A DNA stretch of 10,125 nt, from contig JAXIUW010234952.1 of assembly GCA_035591015.1 (NCBI GenBank), positions 1 through 10,125 of the forward strand, written 5' to 3'. A program made the position numbers and the translations under genes. Source of the stretch: Cephalothrix simula. Taxonomy: Eukaryota; Nemertea; Palaeonemertea; Archinemertea; Cephalotrichidae. The notes beneath the pieces were generated by a model. It did not search any database. It was not told the origin of the DNA and saw nothing but the letters and a program-made list of their open reading frames with translations. Positions 1 to 8,156 of this stretch are shown here, one piece after another (positions within the stretch are counted from its first letter, which is position 1; every line of letters begins with the position of its first letter).

Positions 1-38
1 CACTGCATTTTCAGCCGATACCTCAGGTTGCGATGCGC

Positions 39-57
39 GCGCCGAGGGGTCTTAAGG
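39..57 (+). promoter_or_regulatory. Possible degenerate tRNA-Leu/Ser-like A-box (SINE remnant?)
   Basis: The word gcgccgaggggtcttaagg resembles the D-arm/A-box region of leucine-type tRNAs, where GCCGAG, then GGTCT, then AAGG occur in that order. No B-box matching GGTTCRANNCC and no cloverleaf could be drawn downstream, so this is not a functional tRNA gene. If it is real, it is the decayed head of a tRNA-derived SINE. A chance match is quite possible. Confidence 0.2.
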
Positions 58-68
58 TCTCCGACCGT

Positions 69-102
69 TATATTTTAGTTAGGGACCCGTGGTCAAAATA
101 TA
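69..102. repeat. Bulged inverted repeat (hairpin)
   Basis: TATATTTT at 69-76 pairs with AAAATATA at 95-102. Inside it GACC at 84-87 pairs with GGTC at 91-94 around a CGT loop, leaving agttagg as a one-sided bulge. Together this gives 12 pairs, 8 of them A-T. No T-run or gene end follows, so it is not a terminator. Its function is unknown, and it may belong to the same decayed element as the A-box-like word just upstream. Confidence 0.5.
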
Positions 103-228
103 GTGCATGTACAGATTGATGCACCAGCATCATTTCTCATCGTGCTTATCCTTTGTAGGAAATTACCAAATTACACCATTTTTCTTAATAAACATGATTT
201 AAGTATCCTTGCATATGCTGTGTCAAAA

Positions 229-655
229 AGACGGCTTTTGTCGAAAAAACGGGGAAATTCAGATAAATCTATCCATTCCATCACAAAGATAAACAGGATG
301 AGGAGGGATGCTGAGGCAACCTCTTTATAAACCTTGGGTATTCCTTGTCGAGGACTGCTAAGACGATTTCCATCGAAAAATTTGTGAAATTTGGTTCATT
401 TGATCACAAAGATAAGTAGAATGAGGAGGGAAGCTGTGGCAACCTCCTTATAAACTTTGTATTCTTATTTGGAGAATACTAACACGATTTCCATCGACAA
501 AATGGTGAGCGTTGTGGCAAATTTGGTCGACTCCATCACAGGATGAGGAGAGATGCTGAGGCAACCTCCTTGTGTATTCTTTTTTGAACACTGCTAAGTG
601 CTTAGACGATATCCATCGAAAAAAACGATGAAATGCCTTTGTTTTCAAATTTGGA
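229..655 (+). repeat. Tandem repeat, period about 122 bp, three diverged copies
   Basis: A block beginning aggatgaggagggatgctg and continuing with gcaacctc starts at 295, recurs as agaatgaggagggaagctg at 418, and again as aggatgaggagagatgctg at 540. The spacings are 123 and 122 bp. The second half of each unit carries acgatttccatcga followed by an A-run at about 364, 485 and 606, then a form of aaatttgg. A partial unit with tcgaaaaaac lies before copy 1 at 241. Copies are diverged with small indels, most in the third. The small frames on either strand here are not conserved between copies, so I regard the array as non-coding minisatellite-like DNA in an intron. Confidence 0.88.
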
Positions 656-784
656 TACAGTTTAAGTATTTCACATTGGTTCTCGATCATTTAAAATCGA
701 TTTGAGTAAAAAATTCGGTTCTCAAATTCTGATCTGCAACCCTTTGCATCCAACATCCTTATCAGTAAAGAGGATAGATGCAAA

Positions 785-805
785 CAAGAATTCGTGGAAT
801 TCTTG
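785..805. repeat. Perfect 9-bp palindrome with 3-bp spacer
   Basis: CAAGAATTC at 785-793 and GAATTCTTG at 797-805 are exact reverse complements separated by GTG. The pairing does not extend outward. It could be a small cruciform or a dimeric binding site, but nothing around it indicates a role. Confidence 0.7.
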
Positions 806-1397
806 ATGCCAAGGATTATGTAGGCTACTTTTTATCTTTTGAGATATTTTGAGTCTTTAAGTTGAGAGTTGAGAAAATTTTAAAACAAATCTTGAAACTT
901 CATCTCCATCATCATTTTTTAAATAACTTTTTAGGGTTGTAGCGGATTAATTTGACTCGTCCATCTTTTAATATGATAGTGATTCTTTATTAAATTGAAA
1001 CCTGCATCTGAATATATGTAATCCCTGATATTCTGTGGCTTATTGAAAATTGGTTATACATGCATTTTGAAATTTTTATACGATTTTCGATTCTACAAAC
1101 CTTTTTGCAAGACAGTGTATAAAAAATTTCGGCAACAAAAGTTGTAAGTTATAACATAGAGTCAACTTCAGCAACTAATTGGAAAAACTCGATGAAAAAC
1201 TTTTATCCTTTAGCCTTCCAAAACTAGTAAAATTCTTGAAGTTGGCCAACATATAAATCAGTAATGGTTATTTCGAGTTACATGTATGTTAGGCACTTGT
1301 TGTGATCTGTTGTTGAGGCTGTTTAGAATTTTCGGCGACTTGTGACGAAAAATATTTTTTGGTATCCAAAATTTCTTATTATACACCATTGTTACAG

Positions 1398-1589
1398 GTT
1401 CCAACTGATGAACAACAAAACGAAAATATTGATGTTTCTATCAAAGAATCAATCGCTGCCTTCAAAAATATAACTGAAAATAAAGAAACTGATATTACTT
1501 CCATTCATAACTATGTTATCACAAACGATGTGGTTCCTAATGTAGACGAACCAGTTTCTCAGGCTGCGGTTGAAATAAATGAAGTTGTA
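1398..1589 (+). CDS. Internal exon, 64 codons, acidic segment of large unknown protein
   Basis: The exon follows an acceptor (ccattgttacag, AG at 1396-1397) and ends at a strong donor, GTA|GTGAGT, with the GT at 1590. Both boundaries fall at codon phase 0 and the 192 nt are open throughout. The peptide starts VPTDEQQNEN and ends AAVEINEVV. It is rich in Glu, Asp, Asn, Ile and Val, has no Cys, Trp or Gly, and shows no recognisable domain, signal peptide or membrane segment. The frame continues to a stop at 1599-1601 if the donor is not used. The phase-0 donor matches the phase-0 acceptor of the giant exon at 3465, giving EVV|SDPGG. Being a multiple of three, the exon could be skipped without a frameshift. 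I infer the same gene from phase and strand; conservation was not tested. Confidence 0.72.
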
Positions 1590-2396
1590 GTGAGTAAATG
1601 AAAAGCATGATGAGCATGATTGTTTCATTTTTAGTTCACATTATTAATTTCCTTTACAAAGCAATTTCCTTTCCCGCAAACTGTAATTTCACTACTATTT
1701 TTTTTCAAAGGCATGTATATTTCATAAGAAATTTAGCATCATATTATGTGATTCAATTAACTTCTGATACAATAATAGTGATTCAATATGGATTTTGCAT
1801 ATTATAACTAAATAGACCTTGATACATATATTCAGTATTAAGCGTGATCTTAGAGTTTATTACAAATTAACTTGCATCGTTCTATTATTCATAAAAAGGG
1901 TTTATAACACCATGAGTTGGCGAAATTAATTCGGCCTATAGCATCCCAATGGTCATTTAGAGCCGTGACTAGCATGGCTATTTTGATTATGAATTAAGGT
2001 ATGTCGCGTAGTTGTTTATAATGAGATTGAAACGACAATAAGCATCATGTTTAGTTTTGATGAGTTGAATACTTTTTTGAGGACCATGTTTTCGGTAAGG
2101 TAACCGCACTTATTTAGATTTTTTCAAGATTAGTGCATGCAAATTTGGATGCCATGCAATCATGAGTGACTAAATGTTTTTAAGCACTTAAAAATTATTA
2201 GCTTGTCTAAAACTTATGAATAAATATATAGCTATCTGCCATATGTCTTTATATCGTTTTCGACTAGAAAAAATCAAGCTCGGGAATTCTCATGAATTAA
2301 TTCTCGGATTAGTCCCTAAGGATTTAAGTTTGATTGAAAATCGTTTGTGGATGTTAGTTTTTAGAATATATTGGTTAAATGGATATCGTAAATTCA

Positions 2397-2496
2397 TATG
2401 ATTTAGTATGTGTTTTATTGTAAATTTTTTTTCGTCATATTCAGTATGATTTAGTATGTGTTTAATTGTAAATTTTTTTTTCGTCATATTCAGTAT
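2397..2496 (+). repeat. 48-bp direct tandem duplication (two copies)
   Basis: The unit beginning tatgatttagtatgtgttt and ending cgtcatattcag occurs at 2397 and again at 2445, directly adjacent. The copies differ by one T/A change (ttttattg versus tttaattg) and one extra T in the poly-T run (8 versus 9). Such near-identity implies a recent duplication. The minus-strand frame across it has a repeated peptide (TIKHILNH) only because the period, 48, is a multiple of three. Confidence 0.93.
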
Positions 2497-2728
2497 TTTG
2501 GTTGTATTTTTTCTTACTTTCTATGCAAAGTTCAGTTTCAAAAAGTTTTACTTATTTATAATTTGTTATACACAATTGGCTGGAAAAATTGTCATAGGAG
2601 TGACCAAAAAGGGCTCCCCTCCAATTCATCTATTCGTAACATTAAACCAGGAAAACTATACATTTTTGAAAAGGTCTTAAAGCGAACTTTGGTCTGTTTT
2701 GGTTTTCAATGAATTTCGACCATCTGTG

Positions 2729-2742
2729 GCGCCCCTAGCGGC
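2729..2742 (-). promoter_or_regulatory. CTCF-core-like word, site 1
   Basis: On the minus strand the sequence reads GCCGCTAGGGGCGC. This resembles the vertebrate CTCF core (CCRSYAGRKGGCRS class) but is one G short in the G-run. It is the first of three related words in one orientation in this intron. Binding is not shown by sequence alone, and the word may simply be part of a dispersed repeat. Confidence 0.3.
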
Positions 2743-2864
2743 AAAATGTGAATTTTGCTGTAAGGGCACAGCTTAACTGGCCAGAGATGTGATAAAATGA
2801 ATAGTTGGATAGAACTCGGCACACAATTTATAGTTTATAAGGGTGATAATGAAAGTAACACCCC

Positions 2865-2874
2865 ATGACGTCAT
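2865..2874. promoter_or_regulatory. CRE-like palindrome ATGACGTCAT, site 1
   Basis: This is a full 10-bp palindrome containing TGACGTCA, the canonical CREB/ATF full site. A second copy follows 23 bp later. Whether it acts as an intronic enhancer element or is a repeat-borne word cannot be told here. Confidence 0.4.
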
Positions 2875-2887
2875 AGACGCCATTTTT

Positions 2888-2897
2888 ATGACGTCAT
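2888..2897. promoter_or_regulatory. CRE-like palindrome ATGACGTCAT, site 2
   Basis: This is an identical 10-bp palindrome 23 bp downstream of site 1, about two helical turns away, placing both on roughly the same DNA face. It has no counterpart in the second module. Confidence 0.4.
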
Positions 2898-3017
2898 AAG
2901 CATGTTAATATATTTTTTGACGGAAATGGGTCATGTTACATATGAAAATGAAGCTGGCAATGTACACAGGCCATATAAGTAACAATCGGTGAGTTTGAGA
3001 ACACTTGCTTTGACTTG

Positions 3018-3032
3018 ACACCCCTAGCGGAG
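3018..3032 (-). promoter_or_regulatory. CTCF-core-like word, site 2 (weak)
   Basis: On the minus strand it reads CTCCGCTAGGGGTGT. The core CGCTAGGGG is shared with site 1, but the GGCGC flank is lost. It is the weakest of the three. Confidence 0.22.
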
Positions 3033-3154
3033 AATCAGAAGGTTAACAAATTCATTTTCAATTTTTGGCTAGGAAAATGGTATTTGCCCCTATAAATTGT
3101 ACATTGTTGGATAGGTAATACATTTTTCGTGAATAATTTGCTTATTTAAATTTT

Positions 3155-3164
3155 ATGACGTCAT
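3155..3164. promoter_or_regulatory. CRE-like palindrome ATGACGTCAT, site 3
   Basis: This is the third exact copy of the 10-bp palindrome. It lies five bases before the strongest CTCF-like word and about 300 bp upstream of the giant exon. Confidence 0.4.
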
Positions 3165-3168
3165 CGTT

Positions 3169-3184
3169 GCGCCCCCTAGTGGCG
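3169..3184 (-). promoter_or_regulatory. CTCF-core-like word, site 3 (strong match)
   Basis: On the minus strand it reads CGCCACTAGGGGGCGC, which carries the classic CTCF core CCACTAGGGGGCGC with no mismatch to the consensus as I know it for vertebrates and flies. It lies immediately downstream of an ATGACGTCAT palindrome and 280 bp before the giant exon. In-vivo binding, and whether this species keeps CTCF, are unknown. Confidence 0.42.
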
Positions 3185-3464
3185 AAAAACTAAATTACGC
3201 CTCCTTAGTTGGGCTAAAATGGTTACTGATTGACTGCTTTAGGATCCAGAATACTCTTTTGTATCCACTCTGTTGAAGGGTGAGGGAGGGTGTGTGCGTG
3301 CGTGTTAATTTCATTCCATTTCATTCGCAATTCTATCTGGGATACCTTGCTCTATCAATTGTGAAATCTGAATCGATTTGATTTGATTTTTGCCTAACCT
3401 TTATTTCGTATTTTATGTTTAAGTTCGAGTGTTATGATTGTTGATTTTTGTTAACCTGCTGCAG

Positions 3465-6400
3465 TCGGACCCCGGAGGTAAGGTGTTGTCAAAATGTTTT
3501 AAGTCGGATTTAGGGTCTTCACATATTCTTCAAAACATATCAAAGAGGCAAACTAAATCTCTGAAGATTTCTGGCAAAAAACTTTCTAAATCAGCAGAAA
3601 ATCTATGCCGTTCAGACACAACTACAGAAACTTTTGATAGTGGAAATTCCGCAAAGGATACTATAAGTAAAGAAGCAAAAAATAGAACGAAATTCAAGTC
3701 AAATATAAGTATGTCACGGGTATCACCATTGGATAGTACGTTTATCTATAGACCACCAAGGAGGGCAGTTTCTTCTGGAAATATTTCCAAACTTAGTCTT
3801 TTTCCAGAATCTAACAATGATAATTTTTTCGCGCCATCAAACTATGTGTTAAACAGAACAGGGAAAAAGTACAGTGATTTAAATAAGTCTACTCCTGATT
3901 CATTAAATCGACTTGGTGACGATGATAAGTCGTATAACATGCATCGCAGTCGTGAGGACTATAAAGGGTGGGATGCCCAAATATTCGGTGCTAAAAGAAT
4001 CGATAAAAGTGATTCCCTTCCTGCAAAAATTGATCATGTTGCTAGTTTGTTGCGACATGAAGACAGTACACCTGCGCGGTCCACTTACAAGGATCAGTTT
4101 CCTAAACACAAGGGTGATATGAGCCGTACAAAGATAGTTCCTCATGAACAGGGTGTTTTTGAAAAGGAAAGTTTCTATCCTTTTGAAAGGAAAAAACAAC
4201 AAAATACTGTTGAACCAATTGAACCGAATTCAAAATTACAGAAATCGCTTAATACGCACCATTCTCATGAAACAATCTTTGATGCGATTGAGAATGATAC
4301 TCCTTGCTCTACTTATGATAATTCATTTTCAAAATACAGTGGAGAACATAGACCTTTAAAAATAGTACCAAGTGATTCTGGTATATTTGAGGGTTATCCT
4401 TCATCTCCTGATGAAAAACAAGTTATTTCTAAATCTCAGAACACTAGATCATATAATGAAGCATCCGGTAAAGAAAGAGTGGATGCCTCAACGGACACTG
4501 TAAAATTACAAATGGATAATCAAACCGTCCAAACTCTTTCCGAACCGTCCTCAGACACTGTTTCAGACCGTTTGCAGGATTCTGTCGAAAAGGCACTGCC
4601 GACCAAACATAAACCTTTCATCCAACGGGAGGATACAACACAAGGATCTCAAGAAAATTTTGCTCGAACATCCTTATCTTCTGTTTCAGAATACAAGCCA
4701 AACGAAATTTCATTTCACAGAGCAGTTCAGACAAACGATATCATGACAGATCAAGCCGTTCAAGCTGGCGGAAATGCATCGATAAATAATGATTCTTCAA
4801 CAGAATCCCGTAACATGCAAAAAACATCGCAAGAACCTCTTGCAGTTAATGTAGGCTCTATGTCTCCCAATGGAACTTTAGGCAATATGCCCAATCCGTC
4901 GCCATACAATTATACTATATCCCCGGGTCCTTTTAATGCATCAATGTCATTAAATAGCCCTGGATTTGTTTCTTATAATACAGGAGGGCCATATCGTTAC
5001 TCACCAACACCATCCGTTGGTAGTCAAGACCTAGTAATCGTTGACCAATATGGACGTCCAATTATCATGACACCACCACATGGCCCAAATTTTAAAGGAA
5101 CCCACCCCATTTCTCCTGGACCATTGGAAACTAATGTGCCTTTATTACGGGTGGAGTGTGCCCCACATATTCAAAATCATGATGAAAATGAAGCCAATAA
5201 TCGAAATAAACTCTTGAATGTTGATCGTCAGCTGTCAGGCCAGTTTTCTGACGACAGTATTGATGGATCTAAGTCCCCTAAATCAGGGCCCAATAGAAAT
5301 ATGAGTAATGATAATAATGATCAAAACAACGATCGTTTTACGGATAATAATAAAATTTTGGATACCCCACAACAAAAGGTTTACAGCTGTACAACTGTTC
5401 TCCACAATGAGTCCTGCCGGCATGGAGGATATTCTAGTGATTCAAGTAATATATCAGTGGACAGTATTGATGGTAACGAGCCTGTCCTTACCAAAGTTAG
5501 GAAAAAGGCATACAGGCATAAGGTAGATAAGGTAGATAAAAAAACAAAGGGTTCAGGATCGGATATTTACGTGGATAGTTTAGACGAACACTCTGATAAA
5601 GAGGATAAACAAAAATCAATTCTCAGGAATAAAACTTTTAATGTTGAGACAATTCCTAGTGGTAATGAAGATGAGGAAATAACTCTAATGTCTTCACCAG
5701 AAAAATTTACGAAGCATTTTGATCCTGAGAGTGATAACTCACCAGACATGGCTAATGGTACAGCTGCTCCCAAATTTGGTCGTAAAAAGTTAAACTTAAA
5801 ATCGAGGTTTCAAATTAAGGAGGAAGAGAAAGCATGGTCAACGCCTCCGAGTTCGCGGCAAGGATCAAGGCCATCTTCAAGGGCAAGTAGCTTTCCTGGT
5901 TCTGTGTCAAATTTGACTCATAAAAACCCTACCCCTGATTATGAAGAGGTGCCTTCAACTTTGACTGGAGCTGAACGTGTAGCAGCGGCTAGAAAGGCTG
6001 CAGCTAATCTTAGTAAACGACCCCGGCGGAAACTTCCCACTATTAACAAGGAATTATCGAAAAGTGCTGTCGAGCTTCGTGATGTTCACAAAAAGCAAAA
6101 CCATAATCCTCCTAGTGCACCTCGTATGACCCGGGCTAGTTCGACAAAATCTCTTGATCTTGATATTTTGCCGAAAGATTATAAAAAACAGAACGATGTA
6201 AAGAAACCTCTTTATAAACCAGTTAAAATTGAGTCAGATTTTATTGCCCAGCGTCAAACACCACGTAAAGATTCAATTGATCTTGATGACTTGTTTTTGA
6301 AACTGAAACCGGAAGCTGAATCTTCTCGTAGACCCAGTCTTGATAATTCGGATGGCAAAAGAACTAATCAAAGATACGATAAGGTAGTTGAAGATAAAAC

Positions 6401-8156
6401 GTATGGTTCAAAAGACTCAAAGGTTATTCATTACGAAGCAGAGATTAAATTCGATGAGATTGTTGAGGTCAAAAAGATTGAAAGAGAGGATATAAAAGTT
6501 GATGACATATTATCGCGGTTAGCCAAAATAGAAAACACCAATGTTGATAAAGATATTGAGCAGCCGCATATAAATGAAATAGAAAAGGATGATGACGAAC
6601 AACATTCATCTGATAAAGAAAAGCTCATGAACGATGATGAAAAGCCTAAAATGGTTGATAATGATGTAAGGACACCTTTAGTAAGTGTACAGGATAGCAG
6701 GAACAAACCAGTAAATTCAGCTGTCGCTGATATAGAAATATCGATAGACTTTGATGAAGAAACCGGATTTAATTCGAAGTTGGACAAAGGTGAACCCGAG
6801 ACAGTATCTGTTGAACCAGATTGTCATACAGTTACGACAAAGAATATACCACATATTGATGTTTCAGTTGAACATATTGGAGAAAGTTCCGAAGAAAGTT
6901 ATGATGAAAAAGACGTTGTTGATGCACCTAATGAAAAACGAGCTGACATACCAGTACGAGCAGTTGTTCCTCCGCGAAAAAAGCCTGATTATATTTACTC
7001 TGGTGTAGAAATCAGACCGAGTGATTTATTAGATTTTGATATACAAGAGAAAGATATCCCTCCTCATGCCAAAGAAATGTCTTTAGGGTTGGTATACACG
7101 GCTATTCCAGAACCTATAATACCAAATGTTATCATTGAAAGTAAGGGTGTAATAAATGATAAGAAAGAGAAAAACAGCCCAAAAGATCTTGAAAACTCTG
7201 ATTACGTACATAATCAATTTGATGTTGGAAAAGAAAGACCGCCTCCAGAAGGGTATGAAAGCGATGAAAGACGTGAAACTCCTCGATATTCGATGAAAAA
7301 TAATAATTTAAAGGATAAAATATCTTTCTTTGAAAAGCCAAAACAAGTTGAACTAAAACCTGAAAGAATTCATGAACCTCGAGAGCGCCGGCGTCGTGGA
7401 AGGAGGTCTCCAAGGCCTCGGCACGATAGCACATCCGATAGTGACGACAATGGACCGCCTTATGGTCAACGTCCTTACTCACCTACGAGAATGAATGGTG
7501 AAATTATCCTTCGTGCTAAACCCAAGGAAAATACAATTACTTTACCTACAAGTAGTGATGAAGAAGGATGGGATGCTGTTATGGGTAACCATAAAAAAGA
7601 TAAACCTCAAACATATAAATCACAAACTTATATGAATGTTAACAATGAGAAGAAGAAGTACCTTCCTCTCGAATTTCAGTTCAATGTTAAACCCATGATT
7701 ATCATTGACAAAGACAAACGTATCCCTCCTGGTGATTATAGACTAAATCCCGGTAGTGAGCCCTCGCCTAAAGACAAAAATTCTGATTCTGGAATTGAAC
7801 CTTACCATTACGATATCCGTTTCCATCCAAGAGATACCCGTGCTGCTGGACACGAGAGTGAATCAACACTAACTGATGACGATGCTACGCCTCCAAGAAG
7901 TCCGACGAATCCCTTGAATATTCTCATACCTAGGGATGATAATTCGGACTATTATAGTGCTAGGTCACCCACTTTGGATTCTGGCGATCCGACGTATTTT
8001 CCAAAGCTGTACAGACATCCTACTGATGCTGGTTCATCGGATTCCTCCTGCAGTAGTAGTGTACGTACTAGATTATGGATGGATGTGAATAACCCAACGG
8101 GGGCAAGGGCTCAGCAGAGAGCCACCAAGATGAATAGACCTCCGAACCAAGTTCAG
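3465..8156 (+). CDS. Giant internal exon, 1564 codons, disordered scaffold-like protein of unknown identity
   Basis: The frame is open for 4692 nt. I place the start at acceptor ctgctgcag|TCG because the codons before it (LLIFVNLLQ) are intron-like and no ATG opens the frame. I place the end at donor CAG|GTAGAG; reading through adds only Val-Glu-Gly before the TAG at 8166. Both ends are phase 0. Counting residues from 3465, the exon holds a two-copy 28-residue motif at 206-233 and 282-309, a Ser/Pro/Gly/Tyr/Asn-rich stretch with SPGP twice at about 466-560, DS[IL]D words at 597, 666 and 704, an Ala-rich helical patch (835-849) running into basic KRPRRK at 851, a strongly acidic Glu/Asp/Lys stretch at about 989-1079, KDKISFFEKP at 1283, an Arg cluster at about 1306-1320, GWDA at 168 and 1368, and a Ser-rich tail. 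There are many SP/TP and acidic Ser sites and few Cys. It has no membrane segment or catalytic motif. It is probably disordered, cytoskeletal or junctional; the gene is not recognised. Confidence 0.9.
4080..4391 (+). repeat. Two-copy 28-residue protein motif inside the giant exon
   Basis: Codons at 4080-4163 and 4308-4391 encode STYKDQFPKHKG...KIVPHEQGVFE and STYDNSFSKYSG...KIVPSDSGIFE. They are ungapped, with 13 of 28 residues identical, and the copies start 76 residues apart. A Thr-Pro lies two to three residues before each. The pattern is TP-x(1,2)-STY-x3-F-x-K-x2-G-x5-KIVP-x3-G-[VI]-FE. The DNA is much more diverged than the peptide pattern, which suggests selection on the protein. The STY...F spacing recalls short microtubule-binding modules of MAP6/SAXO-type proteins, but that link is a guess. 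Confidence 0.75.

Larger units (their letters stand above)
1..1397 (+). other. Upstream intron or flank, no coding sequence seen
   Basis: This stretch is AT-rich and crossed by stops in all frames apart from short chance frames inside the tandem repeat. It ends in a plausible 3' splice site: a T/A-rich tract followed by ttgttacag, with the AG at 1396-1397. No matching 5' exon, promoter or polyadenylation signal was identified, so I treat it as the 3' part of an intron whose upstream exon lies outside the window. It contains a weak tRNA-like word, a bulged hairpin, a three-copy tandem repeat and a short palindrome, listed separately. From about 810 to 1397 I see nothing beyond unstructured AT-rich sequence. 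Confidence 0.6.
2729..3240 (+). repeat. Diverged modular repeat, period about 290 bp, two copies plus a partial third
   Basis: Three landmarks recur in the same order. CCCCTAGCGG lies at 2732 and 3021, and as CCCCTAGTGG at 3172. A GGCYAG/GGCTAA word followed by aaaatg lies 40-47 bp further on, at 2779, 3067 and 3212. GTTGGATAG lies at 2804 and 3106. ATGACGTCAT lies at 2865 and 3155, that is 133 and 134 bp after the first landmark. The end-to-end period is 289-290 bp. Sequence between landmarks is poorly conserved, so the copies are old or only the landmarks are constrained. The third module stops before its GTTGGATAG and ATGACGTCAT landmarks. Confidence 0.6.
1590..3464 (+). other. Intron between the acidic exon and the giant exon
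   Basis: This 1875-bp segment runs from the donor GTGAGT at 1590 to the acceptor gttaacctgctgcag with AG at 3463-3464. The ttaac before the acceptor can serve as a branch-point-like word. It is AT-rich with long T-runs. Short frames at 1598-1807 and 2216-2712 are translations of T-rich, repeated or unstructured DNA and are not supported as genes. From 1600 to 2390 I see no further structure. A 48-bp duplication lies at 2397-2496 and a three-module repeat at 2729-3240, both listed separately. A short GT-rich tract (gtgtgtgcgtgcgtgt) sits at about 3289-3305, and gatttgattt repeats at about 3374. Confidence 0.75.

Noticed and set aside
103-330. Plus-strand 75-codon frame at the start of the window
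   Set aside because: It runs into repeat copy 1, has no coding-like composition and no matching splice sites.
448-690. Minus-strand 80-codon frame
   Set aside because: It spans the diverged tandem repeat and the frame is not kept between copies.
2137-2144. Exact octamer ATGCAAAT (POU-factor word)
   Set aside because: A single 8-bp hit in AT-rich DNA is expected by chance on this scale and has no supporting neighbours.
2216-2712. Several overlapping short frames on both strands
   Set aside because: They translate T-rich intron and the 48-bp duplication. The repeated peptide arises only because the period is divisible by three.
3438-3464. Start of the giant frame before 3465
   Set aside because: There is no ATG, only TTG, and the codons are intron polypyrimidine and acceptor sequence, so the true coding begins after the AG at 3464.
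6431-6787. Minus-strand Ser-rich frame of 118 codons
   Set aside because: This is the reverse complement of GAT/GAA-rich acidic codons (Asp and Glu read as Ser, Ile and Phe), hence a shadow of the acidic stretch.
7132-7482. Minus-strand frame of 116 codons
   Set aside because: It lies wholly opposite the giant exon. Its frame is a by-product of the biased codon composition on the plus strand, with no independent start context or splice sites.
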